Source of the DNA: Heracleum sosnowskyi | Lineage: Eukaryota; Streptophyta; Magnoliopsida; Apiales; Apiaceae | Direction of reading: 5' to 3' | NCBI GenBank assembly: GCA_030848705.1 | Contig: CM061241.1 | Coordinates: 82,946,178 to 83,010,177 of the forward strand | Length of the DNA: 64,000 nucleotides | In this document: piece after piece, positions 10,053 to 23,964 of the stretch | Layout of the letters: each line of letters opens with the position of its first letter | Numbering within the stretch: the first letter of the stretch is position 1 | Made by a program: the position numbers and the translations under genes | Notes under the pieces: model-generated | Database searches by the model: none | What the model was told of the DNA's origin: nothing | The model's input: the letters and a program-made list of their open reading frames with translations, nothing else

Positions 10053-12757
10053 CGTTATCAACACGATAAATATTGTTTTGTTTAAAGTTTGAGCATGAAA
10101 TTAGTTGATCACCTTTGAAAGCATCAGGAGCTATTCTGTGCATCTAAGTTGCTCAGTATCCAACTTGCACCAAGTGTATTCATACGGTCTAATAGTACAA
10201 CGGATATTTATCATCTAAGGTATGTTGTTCTTACCTTTTAATATATGTATGTGTTATGCTACAATTCATGTGTTTATATTAATGTTATATTGAATTTATT
10301 CTAAATGAGTATTCCTAACCAACTAATATGCATGGCTTATTTGTTTAAAAAAAAAAAAAACTACTAGATGTCCTAAAACCTGCTAGTTTCTCTAAAATCC
10401 TACTAGTTGTCCAAAAACCTGCTAGTTCTTCTAAAATCCTACTAATTGTACAAAAACCTGCTTCTTCCAAAAACCTACATATTCTTCTCGGAAAATAGTA
10501 TTTGATTCATGTGAAACATGATATGTGTGTGGAGTTGTAATTCTAGATATGTAAATATCATTATTTAGTTTTAAATTTAAAATTTAAAAAAAAAAAGTGG
10601 AAAAACTAGCAAGTTAGTCTCGGTAGTATAATATTTTATGGACTTAAGATTATTAGGTACACATCTGTATCTTACTCTTCATTTTCAAGGTGTTGTTTTA
10701 AATTCATGTGTTTGAGTTATGCTAGTTCACATTTATCGTAAAAGTCATGTTAAATTTGTTAGAAATCAAAATATCTTAGACTGCTTAGAAAGATCTTCTA
10801 GTTACCTAAATGTTTTGAACCTTTGACATGTTTCAAATTCCTCTCTTTAGTATGTCAATTTTTGCATTATAGAAAAATTATCGTGTGACTTCGACATTAG
10901 TATATCTACATTTTGAAAAATCATATAAAAATGAAATAACATCCAAAAATTATGTGCAATATCAATTCGGAAAGATCTTCTCGAGACCTTTATATCCTGC
11001 TTAAAATTTACTGCCCTATAGCACGTTTACTATCTCTAACAGTTAAAATAGAAATCTTGCCAGAAGTTGATTGGTTGTATTTGCAGCAGTCTCTGTTTTA
11101 TTTTATTTTGAATTCGTTACATCTTTTTTTTTATGAGTCTTAACTTTTGGGAAAGATTATTGGATTATCTACGACTTTTGTGTTTTACATGTTTTCAAAT
11201 CTAATCATTTAATTATTAAAAATTGTCTACCTTCATGACCGGTCAAATCTGATTTTGTTCATGTACATTGTGTTATATTTGGAGTAAGATAATGTTTAAT
11301 CTTCTTGGTAAATGCAATTATGTTGATATGTTAGTAGTGTTAAGATTTTCACGTTTACATGTGTTTTTAACATGATTATAAATTGTTTAGATGTGCACTT
11401 GTACTTGTGTGTATTTTATTATGCCTTTAGTAAACTCACACAAAATATTATAGCTATTGTGATATGATTTCAGTGAAAATATATTTAGTGATGAAATGCT
11501 ACATTGATGCAATAAAAATTGATGATTATGATTTGAAATTGTACAAGAAAAAAGAGGGTACTGAGAACCGAATAAGTATTAATAAGTAAAAGTAAGACAT
11601 CTTGTGACTAAACTATGCACATAATATTTTAATTCTACTTTGAGGCTTTATCCACATATTAGAATGTTTTATGCTTGCTTCGAATAAATGATAATTTAAT
11701 TTTATAAATTTTTTGTGAAGTCTTGCTTATGATATATATAATACATGGTAGTCTTGTACTATCATTATATGATTTATAAATTTGATTTTAATTGATATTA
11801 CATGATGAATTTATTCAAAACTTGAATTTAATTTGTGTTTTCATTAGGACTCGAACTCCTGACTTTCCTTTAGTAAGTCCATAACTTAACCAGAAGTTGT
11901 GTGCATAATAATGACCACAATTCAAAAATGAACAATTTTTTTTATATATATGACACATTTTTTTTATGTGGTTGATCCTATAGAATCCATGAAGGATATC
12001 TTTTATATATATGACACTTAGGAATATCGATAAAGAAAAATATTATGTGTTTAAGCACTTTTTATGAATTTTGATTTTACATTGAGTGGATAGTGAAATT
12101 CTTTTAGACAATGAAATGTATCCTGAAGAAACAATATCTTGGAAAAGATTATTATTAATTAAATTATAAGTTGATATCTTGGTTCTTGAGGTTGATTACT
12201 ATAAAATTTATGAACTTCCCCGAGTAGTATCCACTCAATTCCCTGAAGTGAATGCGATAGTATCAAAATATTAAAATTCTTACCCTTAGCAATAGTTATG
12301 ATCTCCTAATATGAATACATTTGATTGTATTCTTACTATATGCATAAGAAATATTTTCTTGTTTAATATGAAATTGACTTGTGTCAATATATACATCAAA
12401 TATGAGTCATCCAAAGGGGGAGTATTGTATATATTGGATGTCTCATTATATTTTCTAATTTAAAGGCTCCAAAACAGCATGTATACTATTATCATGATAT
12501 TTCCTACAAAACAAGGGGGAGAAGAAATATAATGTTGTTTATGCAATTATACTCTCTCAAGTGACATAAAATTTTTGGCTGATTTAGAATCGACCGTGTG
12601 GTTCCAATATTCTATATCACATAGAAAAATTGTTGAGATATATATTTAAGTAAACAAGAAGTCTATTGATAACTTTCGAGTTGGAATAATCAACTAAGGC
12701 ATGTCGATTTTATAAGGATTCGAATATTAATTGAAATTTTATTTGGAAGTTCATTGA
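10053..12757 (+). other. Copia D internal region, left part (decayed)
   Basis: 2.7 kb of AT-rich sequence with no long frame. It holds a 39-bp imperfect tandem repeat at about 10361-10470 (CTACTAGTTGTCC/AAAACCTGC units), a tRNA-like promoter pair at 11846-11893, and a second polypurine-like AAAGGGGGAG at about 12414. Its place between a 5' LTR and decayed pol suggests former gag/protease, but I cannot read those domains. Confidence 0.6.
11840..11896 (-). other. tRNA-like Pol III box pair
   Basis: On the minus strand, TGGTTAAGTTATGG is followed about 34 bases later by GGAGTTCGAGTCC, resembling tRNA A and B boxes. No complete tRNA cloverleaf or CCA end is evident. A SINE fragment is the likeliest source. 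Confidence 0.35.
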
Positions 12758-13771
12758 AGAACTGTAACACCCCCAGATCCGGGGTCAGGAATCTGGGTTG
12801 TCACGCTCCATCAATGATACAATACCTGCATTACTTACAATATTCTCATAATACAACTCCAAAGACCCCAATCACTTACGTACACACACACAAGTTATAG
12901 CCTTGGAAATGAGCAACAATAATCAACATTTGTTATTACAACCCAAATGTACTATCCTGGATCTCATCTATTATTTACAACCTCTACCTGAAGTTACAAT
13001 AATAGACCTCACAATTCTATACAAGGTTTAGTAATACAAACCCACTCAAAATAATTCTCACTAATTCAAGCTGCAACCATTCTGCTCACACTGACAGTAT
13101 CCATCCCGCATCAAATAACTCCAGGGTGGTCTCTCCATTCCCTTGCTCTCATAACACGAGGTGGATTCGGCAATGTTTTCCTCATGCTGAAATATTTAAT
13201 AAAGCAAGAATGAGCTAATAGTGCTCAGCAAGAAATCTATCCCAGTTTAAATCTTTAAACCTTTTTAGGGAGATAATCCATATGGGATCAAAGCTTTTAT
13301 CACTACTAGGGTCTAACCCCAAAATAGTATACCGTTTAAAATACCGTATGACTTATAATCATACTCATATACTCTTCGTAAATCATTTGGAAATCCTGGG
13401 TATCAATATGGTAAACCAAGACTCAAGACATATCTTTTAAAATAGATATTAATATTGGAATCAAGGCTTAAAGCCTATCCATTGATTCAAAATACTATAC
13501 AGTTCAATATACTGTATATCTTAATTACCTTCTCAACATATATATAGTTCGAAAATATCTTCGTAACCACAGGCTATGCATTAAACGGATAAAATACTAG
13601 TATAATATAAAAGATGAAGTTACGAGGAAAATCAATATAATGATTCCGTAACCCAAAATCCACTTATGCATATATAATCTGAGTAAGGTTTTATCAGAGT
13701 CATAACTCATAAAATAAAAGATGAAGTTACAAGGATTTATTGCAACTTCATTTTCTTTGAACACTTTTCAA

Positions 13772-13920
13772 TCCCTCTGCCAACATGATCGGTAAACCTG
13801 TACCACGAGTGTCATCCTTAGTCCCTTTCAATACATGCTGCAGAATCTCTCTGCCAACATGATCGGTTAAACCTGTACCAAGGATGTCATCCGTAGTCCC
13901 TTTCAATACATGTTGCAGAA
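13772..13920. repeat. 74-bp imperfect tandem repeat, 2 copies
   Basis: CTGCCAACATGATCGGT begins at 13777 and again at 13851, and the copies continue through CCTTTCAATACATG to GCAGAAT. Lies inside unit E. Confidence 0.8.
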
Positions 13921-14654
13921 TTATCCAAAATGGGTGATGAACTAATACGGGAGTTGCTACCGCGCCCGTCGTACCAACCTTACTATGATCAGTAGCAGGT
14001 CGTACAACAAAAATATGTTCTCTACATGTAGATGGAAGAATCACGACATCCTGACATTGTCTACCGCCTTTCCGGATCTCCCGGCCCATTTGGGGCAATA
14101 ATTTGGATGGGTCAGCGCAACTGGACCACTTACACCACTCCTACTTCCGATGAAATCCATGACTCTGAAACGTAAAGATCGTCCTCCTTTCCCCAAGTGT
14201 AATACTTGTTGATACGACTACACAAGGTAGTTATATCTAGGTTAGAAAGGAAGATTTTCCGATTTTTCCCAAGCTATTGCTTGTTAATGGATATCGACTT
14301 GTTCCACGAATTTACCCCTCGAGCGTTGAGGTGGTAACACAATATTTGACTTGCAGCAACTAAATTGCTTCGAGAAAATATCTGTTCCCTGAAAGTTTTG
14401 AGTTGAGAGTTTAAAATGAATAGCAGTCACTTAAATCAGGTTTCCCATATTTTTGATAGTTGAGCGAGCATTTAAATCCTCTTAAAAGACAGATTTAAAT
14501 GGAAAAACAGTGTTTTGGGAACCTCTTTTTGATTTAAAAATATTAATAATATAGGTTAGAGTATCCTTCGTAATTATTGAAGTACGATGATAAACTTTAA
14601 ATAACATTTCTCATTTTTTAAAACTTGTTAAAAGTATTTAATAAATAATCGAAT

Positions 14655-14930
14655 AATATTCATTAAATAAATAAACCTCAAATGAATATTCAAAAATAAT
14701 ATTCATTAAATAAATAACCTCAAATGAATATTCAAAAATAATATTAATTAAATACATAAACCTCAAATGAATATTCAAAAATAATATTCATTAAATAAAT
14801 AACCTCAAATGAATATTCAACAATAATATTCATTAAATAAATAACATCAAATGAATATTCAAAAATAATATTCATTAAATAAATAACCTCAAATGAATAT
14901 TCAAAAATAATATTCATTAAATAAATAATC
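14655..14930. repeat. 42-bp tandem repeat, 6 copies
   Basis: CCTCAAATGAATATTC recurs at 14676, 14718, 14761, 14803, 14845 (as CATCAAATG) and 14887. Inside unit E. The 62-codon frame across it (14744-14932) is just the repeat translated. Confidence 0.9.
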
Positions 14931-15000
14931 ATCGAATAACAGTTGCCCGATATCTTTATCGGTAAAATAATCTTTCATAATCAAATCATAAAGCAAGTAT

Positions 15001-15985
15001 TGATAGGTTCATAATTTAATACATTTTTAATACCTATTTTATGTCCATTTTCGTAATTTTATTATTTAATAAATTGTTTTCTTTTGTTTTGTAGGAAAAT
15101 AAATAAAATCATATTTCAAGCAGAAAAAGGTGAAAAAGACAAGGAGATGGAAATACTTGAAGTCAAAAGGAAATTGGAGAAAAATTGGAAAATTTATCGG
15201 AGAAGAAAAAGGAATTGAGGAAATTTTCCAGAATCCGATTTGTAGTCAAAGAACCCAAGCCCATTATTTTTTCTATATATATAGATCTCCTCTCTTGTAT
15301 TTGAGACTTATAATTGAGACACCTACAATTTTGTTTACCTAGAATTTAGACACCTAGAATTTAGACTATATCTGATAATTAGGAGTAGGATAGATTTATT
15401 ATTGTCTTTCAATACAAGTTCTTTATATTTTATTCAAACACTTTTGCTTGCATTCTTTATATTTAATTATTTTGTTTCTTCTGCCATGTCTAGCTAAGTT
15501 AATTCTCCTAGGATGAAGATGAAGTTAATTTGATTATTGTTGATATCTTCTCGTTCCGTTCTCATGATTTTTCTTGGTGCTTCATTGATCAATTGACAAA
15601 GTGATTTTGATATATTATTGTTACCGGATTTATTTTTCATAGCCTATGTTTGTTACATGAAGTTTTGATGGGTTATTGTTAGATAACAAGTTTCATAGTA
15701 TATGCTTGTCTCGTTAATTGATATATCTTATTTGTGAAGTAAAGAGAATTGATTTTAGGGCGAGTTGATATTAATTGTGATTGATTAATGGATTCGGATT
15801 CCTAGGTTTTCCTTATCTGATTTTAATTGTTAATTAGGTTAAACAAATCTCAACTCAAATCTTATTTGTCTAGTTCGCCTGAGTTAATTGTTAGGGTTTT
15901 GAAAATTCATAGTCTCTGTGGATCGATATGTGATTTCTACAACTAAACACTGTGCGCTTGCAGTTTACATTATTTTTACACATCA
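15001..15985 (+). repeat. Gypsy F 5' LTR
   Basis: Runs from TGATAGGTTCATAATTT to TTTTACACATCA. 985 bp, shorter than the 3' copy (1039 bp) mainly because the latter has extra units of a GACACCTAGAATTTTG repeat. Confidence 0.92.
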
Positions 15986-15991
15986 AGTTTT

Positions 15992-16009
15992 TGGCGCCGC
16001 TGTCGGGGA
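15992..16009 (+). other. Gypsy F primer-binding site
   Basis: TGGCGCCGCTGTCGGGGA lies six bases after the LTR. It is close to the TGGCGCCGTTGCCGGGGA site of Athila/Tat-type elements, thought to pair with tRNA-Asp. Confidence 0.8.
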
Positions 16010-16838
16010 TTATTGGTAATTTTTCACTCCTTGATATTTAATTCTTCGGATTAGTTTCTTGTTCTGCATTGTTTGTCTTTTGGGGAATAGTGAAGCGGAG
16101 GAATGTTTGGACAATAAGATTGCTAGAAGGCCTCGTTGTCTCTTGTGAAACTTTTGGAAGCGCTTTTCGGTATTCCGTATCACCTCTCTCTATTTTCTTT
16201 CCATCATTATTGAAAAACACAAAAAAATTAAATATTTCAAAAATCCAAAAATATTAGTTAGTTATTTGTTAAAAACCAATTTGTTGCATCATTCATTCTC
16301 TCACATAGGAGCACATCATCTAGATTTCTTTATCGCTTTCCATCTTATACAATTGTGGTGATTGGTGGAGGAAAGAGGTACGTACAATTTAGAATAGAAC
16401 ACGTAGTGTAGTGCATCCATAAGTGTTTATTTATCGTTCTTTGTGTGTTGCATCATCTAATCAATCTTAAGGGCGCCACCCAATTCCAAGATAAGGTGAG
16501 GGATTTCATCACTCTTTCCTTGGCCCACAAATCACTAATTCGTTCATCTTGCATTCCTTTTTCCTTAATAAAATTAATTAGACATTAGCCCCAAGGATTT
16601 CGCGCTCAACTAGGAAGAGAATCTAGGAGGAACAAATCACTAAGTATTTTTCGGTGGTGTCTAGGACTAGCAAAAGCTTACCTGACCTTTAGACTGGTGC
16701 CTAGAATGGTGGTTAGCCTCTTGGCAATGCTTCCTCCTGCCTGGCCAGTCACGACGAATGCTTTTTGAGCTGTTACTTTTAGTAGTATCTTATTGTTAGG
16801 AGCAAGGTCTAGATTGTTTTTATGATAACATAGTAGTC

Positions 16839-17405
16839 ATGTCTATTCTGCATCTAGGAGTTAATTTAATTGATGAGGTTGTTTCATGGTCACATCTTGA
16901 GGATAGTGCAATTGTGTCTTTTCTTGAGAACGATATTTTGTTAGAGTATGCGAGCAATAAAGAACTTCATGAGCTGTATAAGAATTTTTCGTCTGATGAG
17001 ATGTTAGATGAATTAAATGTTATTTGTTCTATGCATGAAACCCAATTTGAGGATAGTTCTTTTGATCCTAAGTCAGTTGTTAAGACTTCTGTTGGTGAGC
17101 CACCCCCACTTGATTTTTATCCATCTTTTTCTACTCTTGATCAGTCTTTGGTAGTTAATAATGAAACTCATCATGTTGTTATCTCTAGTGACATAGTTCA
17201 TGACCAAGAATTTCAAGTAATTAATTTGCTTAAACAACATAAAGAAGCGTTTAATTGGTCTATGAATGATGTTAGTGGTATGAGTTTTATTCTGGTTCAA
17301 GATCATCTTTCTCTAGTGGATAGTATTGTCTTTTTTGTGGGTGAGTTTCACATGTTTGATGATTCTGTTAAGAAGGTAGTTTTTCCTCGATCTCGTATTG
17401 GTTAG
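16839..17405 (+). pseudogene. Gypsy F pol fragment (segment before reverse transcriptase)
   Basis: A 188-codon open frame. Residues about 85-150, including EPPPLDFYP, HHVVISSDIVHDQEF and LLKQHKEAFNWSMNDVSGMS, match the linker that joins protease to reverse transcriptase in plant Ty3/gypsy polyproteins of the Athila/Tat group. The first 85 residues are acidic and unrecognised. The frame ends before any RT motif, and none appears later in F, so this is an internal-deletion derivative. The sequence after it (17565-17600, a TTGAGGACAATGC word) is typical of the 3' non-coding part of Athila-like elements. Confidence 0.65.
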
Positions 17406-18521
17406 TAAGCGTTTTTGTAAGTGTCTCCCATAGTCAAGTGTAGGTATGGGGGATTGTGTGTGAGTGTGTTGTGTATTTTGTGTTTTATAGGTATTGTGTT
17501 TCTCCATCATGCCATTATCAGGTATTCTCGTCCTTTTACTTTGTCATTTTTCTCTCATTTGCATACATTGAGGACAATGCATGATTTAGGTATGGGTGAG
17601 GGGTTTAGTAGTATTATTAAAAAACAAAAAAATCCAAAAAAATTGAAAAATAAAAAATTACAAAAAGAATTTTAGTGTTGTAAATTTTAGAATTCTAGTT
17701 TGTAAAATGATTGCTTGTGGCGTGATGCACCCTTACATGCTATAGTAATCTTGTGTTTCTGATACTTTTGATTGAGAAGTGATTTGCTAAGTTCTTGTTC
17801 ACACACATACACTAGCAAGTTGAAACTAGTAGACTTATTGAATGTTGCAAGTAATTAGAAGAACATGAATATGTGCAAGATGATTTGGTTTTCATGCTTT
17901 GAGTACAAGTTGGTGCATTGAAGAGATTTTTACTTGGGATTGATTATGTTTTTACCACCATGTGAGTTTTTGAACCTATATGCATATCTTTTGCATTTTA
18001 TATTCGTTTCCTTGAGTGTCCACATGTTGTTTGCATTGCTAGCACTTGTTTGAGACCTTTCTTGAAACGCATGACATTATTTGTTGATAAGATGATAAAG
18101 GCATTTAGGAATAACCTATATTTTCCAAATTACCACACCATTTATATATGATCAATTAGTTACCCTCTTGAGCTTAAATCCTATTTTTTCGGTGACACAC
18201 CACATTATGTGCCTAGACCTTTTTCTTGTTTAGCCTTGCTTATGCTTGATCCCAAATTGTCAATGGCTAGTAGAAACTTGAGGGAGTAATAAGGTGTGTA
18301 AGATGGGTTTACTTTTGTTCATTACTTTTGAGGAAATATTTGGTTTGATTGCTTACTTGATAGTCGTTGTTCAATAAATTTTTGAAGGAGGATTGTGGTT
18401 ACTTATATCTATCTCTTAGCTCTCGAAAAAAAAAAGAAAAAAAAAGAAAAAAAAATATATGAAAAAAAGCAAAAAGAAAAAAAATATATTATATGAGAGC
18501 ATACTTATGTTTGTGTGATCC
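17406..18521. other. Gypsy F internal non-coding sequence
   Basis: No coding frame of note. An A-rich run with interspersed G lies at about 18426-18485. The stretch ends at the CACTA insertion site, with TCC at 18519-18521. Confidence 0.6.
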
Positions 18522-18665
18522 CACTACAAGAAAAAGTTAAATAGACATCACACATTTTACATCGGTACCGAAAAGTACTGATGTTAAAAGATGTAATAAC
18601 ATCACCCCGCGTTAAAGTGATGTCTTTGTTGTTTAAAGACAGCGCTTATTTTAGAACCGATGTCT
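18522..18665. repeat. Left terminal and subterminal repeats of the CACTA element
   Basis: After the CACTA tip come ACATCAC, ACATCGGT, CTGATGT, GATGT, ACATCAC, TGATGTC and CCGATGTC within 130 bases, direct and inverted copies of the ACATCGGT/GATGTC word. The same word fills the right end. Confidence 0.9.
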
Positions 18666-20285
18666 AAACTTCAACTAAAAAAATTAAAAGTGCGCCACTT
18701 AAGTTTTTGTTTCCCCCTTAGTAAAAATTTCGCCATTCCCCCCTTAATTATACCAATTATTTTCCCCCCTCTTTACCCAATTATTTCCCCCGCCGCAGCC
18801 ACTTCCCAATTATTCCCCCTCTTTTCGGACAACTCTCAATCTCTCAACTCTCAATCTCTTTCTCTCGTCTCTCAACTCCACCACTCAATCTCTCAACTCT
18901 CAATCTCTTTCTCTCGTCTGCTCAACTCACCACAACTCCCCTCCACCACTGAACTCACCTCGGCCACCACCTCCACCACTCACCTCCGTCATACTCACCG
19001 CCGTCATACTCACCTCCGTTCTGCTCTCACCTCTGTCCTGCTCTACTCACCTCCGTTCTCCAAATTGGTAAGCTTTTAATTTGGGGGTTTTTTAAAATCA
19101 AAACCCTAATGTCTTCAATTGGGTTTTTTTTAAATAAAAACCATAATATCTTAAATTGGGGTTTTATAAATCGAAACCCTGATTTCTTAAATTGGGGGTT
19201 TTCATTTACTTGGATGTATTTTAAATTTTGAGTTTGTTTTTTTACAGGACCTCTGTCACTTGGTTGTTATCTTTTAGGTACTTTTTAATTTCTTCTGAAA
19301 TGTGTTCTTAGGTACTTTACTTGGATGCATGTTGGATTATTTGTTTCCGAAATGCATGTTGTTAGATAATTTGTAATTTATAATTTTTGGATGCATGTTA
19401 GATTTCTTAGTTGTATGTTTTCTGTTATTAATTATTTGATATTCCATCTGGTGGAGTAATAGCCGGCTAAAGTTGAAACTATTAATTAGTTGATATTAAT
19501 TATTTGATATTTCTTAGTTAGATTATTAATTATCTTGTTTTTCTGCCGACATAATCGATCAAGAGAAACTATGAAGGTTCTTGTGATTTTCTACTGGTCA
19601 ATTTTGAAATATTGAGTTGGATGTGTATTTTAGTTCCATATTTGTTAATTTATTTCATTGTTGGATGGAGGTTTATGTTTTAATTTTTGATTTTTACGAA
19701 AATCTTAAATGTTATCGTTTGAGTATTTTATTGTTTGGCTGATATTTAGGGACAATTATTCAATTTGTGAAGAAGAAAGAATAGTTGCTAGCTGTTGTTC
19801 ACAGTGTCAACCTAGTGCTTCTACTAATTACGAGGTACTCCCGCTCTTTTTCTTAACTCATTTCTCTTAAAAATATTTTATCCAGTTGTGATCATTATTT
19901 GTATGCTTCATATGATTTGAATTTCATATGTTTTATGTGGTTTAAAATCACAATTACATATGCTTTTGATCTCTTATTATTTGTATGTATTCTTTGTATG
20001 CAAGTTACTGAAAAACATGCATCTGTTTAAGGTTTTTAAATGTGTATCTGATTTGTTTATATATAGTGATTAAACAAGAATGCTTAGTTTTTCTTAGAAA
20101 GTGTATCATGCCCTATTTGTGATTATTATACTTTAAGTAAAATTACTATCAAATGTCATACGTGCATTTGATCAATATAAACTATTGGATTTCTATTATC
20201 AATAAAACTATAATAGGTCATAATACAAACTATGTAATCATTATAATTATACTAAAATTTTAAGTGACATACCAGGTGGTTAAAA
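18666..20285 (+). promoter_or_regulatory. Probable leader and promoter region of the TNP2 gene
   Basis: A CT-rich tract at 18770-19065 contains a duplicated block beginning CTCTCAACTCTCAATCTC (18834 and again near 18892), resembling a plant 5' UTR. Possible 5' UTR introns follow (donor after CCAAATTG at about 19069). No ATG before 20286 gives a recognisable product, and the open stretch at 18660-19079 looks like chance in CT-rich DNA. Confidence 0.45.
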
Positions 20286-23200
20286 ATGGATAAGTCTTGG
20301 ATAAAAGCGGATAGGGATTCATTACAATATGAAATTGGTGTGGAAAACTTCTTGATATTTGCTGAGGAAAATAATAAAAATCCAAAGAAAATTCCTTGCC
20401 CATGTGCACGTTGCGTCAACTTCAAGAAATATTCTGTCAGTGTAATTATAGGTCATTTATACGAATTTGGTTTTAGTTTAGGGTATTATGATTGGATTTG
20501 GCATGGGGAAGAGGTTGTTAACAGTACTAAGTCATCTGTTGGTAGTACTTGTCCTCCTGCGAATCCCACACCAAATTCAGAAACATTTAACGTATGTGAA
20601 GCAGCCTATAATAAGGAAGATTGCGATAATGAATCAGATGAGTTTAAGAGGTTTGTTGCTGATGCGGAACAACCTCTGTTTGAGGGAAGTGAGTGCACTA
20701 AACTAGAGTCAGTATTAAAACTACATAATTGGAAGGCTAGGTTTGGAGTTAGTGATACGGCCTTCACAGATCTGCTTGAATCTATTGGCTCTTTTCTTCC
20801 AAAAGATAATGTGCTTCCTGCTAATATGTATGAAGCAAAGAAAACCTTAACTGATTTAGGACTCGAGTATGTTAAATTTCACGCTTGTCCAAATGACTGC
20901 GTATTATACAGGGGTCCAATTCTTGAGTCTTCTTCTGAGTGTCCCAAATGTCATCTATCTCGCTGGAAAGTTGGGAAAGATGGAAAATATAGGGTTAATG
21001 TGCCAGCGAAGGTCATGTGGTATTTTCCGATAATTCCCAGATTTAAACGAATGTTAAATTAATGAATTGGCATGCAGATAATCAATCTACTGATGGAAAG
21101 ATGCGTCATCCATCTGATTCTCCTTCTTGGAGAAATGTAGATTATAGGTGGTCTGAGTTTGGTAGGGAGGCAAGAAATATACGTTTAGGATTAGCGGCTG
21201 ATGGTATAAATCCACACAATAATGGATTAAAAAACCGGTACAGTTGTTGGCCAGTTATGTTAGTAACATATAATCTTCCTCCATGGTTATGCATGAAGAG
21301 GAAGTTTATGATGTTAACAACATTAATTTCTGGCCCGCATGAGCCCGGTAATAATATTGACATATATCTACAACCACTAATTGATGATTTAAAAAAATTG
21401 TGGGCGGAAGGGGAACCGAACGTGTACGATGCGCATACCAAATCTTTTTTCACTTTAAGGGCAGTTCTGATGTGGACAATAAATGACTTCCCGGGATACG
21501 GAAATCTGTCGGGCTGCATCAATAAGGGTTATAAGGCTTGTCCAATATGCGGAGATAAAACTGTGGCTAAATATTTAAGTCATAGTAAAAAAATGTGCTA
21601 CCAAGGTCATCGTCGGTATTTAAATAACCATCATCCTTATAGAAGGCAGAGGGCAGCTTTCGATGGAGAACAAGAATTTGGTCATGCACCTGAACCGCTT
21701 ACTGGAGAAGAAGTGTTGGCGCAACAACAGCAACTCAAATTTAGTTTTGGGAAGGGGGGGAAGTCAAAAAAGGTGGAATCTGCATGGAAAAAACAATCAA
21801 TTTTTTTTGAGTTAGAATATTGGAAATTTCACCACGTTCGTCATTGTTTAGATGTTATGCATATCGAGAAGAATGTGTGTGATAATTTAATTGGGACACT
21901 TCTTAATATGAAATACAAGACTAAAGATAGCAGTGCCTCTCGTCTTGATATGGTTGACATGGGATTAAGGGTGGATTTAGCTCCTGAAATGGGTGAGAAA
22001 AGAACATACTTGCCTCCTGCCCCTTTTAATTTGTCCAAGAAAGAAAAAAAAAAATGTTGTCATCATTGTACAATATGAAACTTCCATATGGACATGCATC
22101 AAATATTAGAAATTGTGTATCAATGATTGATCTGAATTTGTGTGGGCTGAAGTCCCATGATTGCCATATCCTCCTCCAACAGTTACTACCCGTTTGTATC
22201 CGTTCCGTGCTTCCGAAAAATGTTAGGGTTAATATCATAAGATTGTGTTTTTTCTTCAACTCCTTGTGCAACAAAGTCGTGGATGTGTCGAAATTGAGTA
22301 AACTACAATCAGATCTAATTTTGACCTTGTGTGAGTTGGAAAAAATATTCCCTTCATCATTTTTCGATGTTATGATACATCTCACAGTCCACTTAGTAAG
22401 GGAATTGCGTTTATGTGGACCGGTTTTTTATAGATGGATGTTTCCATTTGAACGATTCAATAAAATATTGAAGAGTTATGTAAGAAACCGATTTTATCCG
22501 GAAGGTTGTATAGCGGAAGGTTATCTCAAAGAAGAATCTATAGAATTTTGCACTGAATTCTATAGCGACAGTAGTAGAACTGCTGGGCTTCGGAAAGATG
22601 AAGACAACATTTCTGGTCCAATGGGCGGTGTGACAATGAAGTCGGTAGTAGAAGAAGAACGAGATGAAGCGCATCTTACAGTCCTCCTTAATAATACTGA
22701 AGTGGAACCATACGTGATGTAAGTAACATTTATTTACGTATTTTTATAAGTGTTAAAGTTTTTTTTCATGTGGTTTAATCTTATCTGATGTAATAATTCT
22801 CAGATTGCATAAGAAATATTTGGAAGGGATTTACCAAGGGAAAAAAAAGAGTGCACAGTGGCTATTGGGAGAACACAATCGACAATTTGCTGATTGGTTT
22901 GAACAAAAAGTTAGTTTACATTCTTTTCTTTTTTATTACTATTTTTTGCAAGTCATGTTTTTATTTGAAGTCAACTTATTTGCATTGTGACTTTATATGC
23001 AGGTAAGAACAGAAATGAGGGAGAATTCTGAAGCCGTTTCTGAAACAATAAGATGGTTGGCAGGAAAGCCTTCATTTTCAGTGTTGACTTACGAAGGTTA
23101 TGTTGTTAACCGGGTCCGATACCACACAAAACAGCGAGATAATGCAAGGGTAGTTCAAAACAGTGGTGTGTCACTAGTTGCTAGGACAGTCCAAGTCTCT

Positions 23201-23647
23201 AGTGCTAAGGATATAAATCCCATAGAGAGTGATTTAACATTTTATGGGGTTATCGAAGAAATATGGGAGTTAGATTACCACGAATTTAAGGCCCCTTTGT
23301 TTTTGTGTACATGGGCAACAAGTGACAGAGGTGTCAAGTCTGATGATCTTGGTTTCACACTTGTGAACTTCAATCGACCAGGTCACAAAAAGGACAAATA
23401 TGTCTCTGTTGATCAAGTCAACCAAGTCTTTTATGTTGAGGATCCAGCTGATGCTAATTGGTCTATTGTGCTATCGTCCACAACTCGAGACTATCATGAC
23501 ATGTACAATGAAGATGCGCCAGAAGACACCTCCTGGAACCCTCCTCCATTCTGTTCTAATATCCCTATATGTGACCCAAATGATTATGATGATGCAAGTG
23601 TCAGCAATAAAAGACAAAATATTGAGGGGATTTGGGTGAAAAAGTGA
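20286..23647 (+). pseudogene. TNP2-type CACTA transposase (two frameshifts)
   Basis: The catalytic transposase expected to cut at the CACTA ends. Domains in order: transposase-associated N-terminal domain (MDKSWIKADRDS to YYDWIWHGEE, with CPCARCVN), large Transposase_21-type domain to about 22070 (including WTINDFPGYGNLSG, CPICGDKT and DVMHIEKNVCDNLIGTLL), DUF4218-type domain (FFDVMIHLTVHLVREL, FYRWMFPFERFNK), then after two introns a DUF4216-type domain (FYGVIEEIWELDY, FKAPLFLCTW) ending at 23647. Exons: 20286-about 22721, about 22804-22910, 23003-23647. The frame shifts near 21060 (between IPRFKRMLN and WHADNQS) and at an A-run at 22042-22052. The gene is otherwise nearly full length, so decay is recent. 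Domain names are from family knowledge. Confidence 0.9.
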
Positions 23648-23964
23648 TAGGTCATAGTCGTCTAGTCATATATTTAGTGACTAGCAATTTAATTTTAATT
23701 TGCTTTCACTTTGTAGTTGTTCATGATAGTTTTAATTAAAATTGTCTTTTATTTTGCTTTTCTGTGATTTTTGTTTCACTTGTTTAATTTATGTGTAATT
23801 TTCCATGATTATTAATTAAGAATTTTGCATATTTTCCATGATTATTAATTTAGAATTTTGCATATTGTTCATGATAATTAACTGATAATTTTGCATATTT
23901 TCCATGATAATTAACTGATAATTTTGTTAAGGTTGTTTTTACAGATTGAAGGAAAACAAGAGAA

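Noticed and set aside
11840..11896. A genuine tRNA gene on the minus strand
   Set aside because: Only box-like words are present. I could not fold an acceptor stem or find a plausible anticodon arm, so only a weak tRNA-like call is kept.
12405..12430. Polypurine tract and LTR start of another copia element
   Set aside because: AAAGGGGGAG is followed by TATTGTATA, not a TG start, and no second LTR was found. Noted only inside the copia D description.
14655..14930. Regular 42-bp repeats that could suggest a CRISPR-like array
   Set aside because: The units are contiguous without unique spacers, and the surrounding DNA is plant retrotransposon. It is an ordinary tandem repeat.
18660..19079. 139-codon + strand frame rich in Ser/Leu/Pro
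   Set aside because: It lies in a duplicated CT-rich leader where stop codons are rare by composition. No similarity to known proteins.
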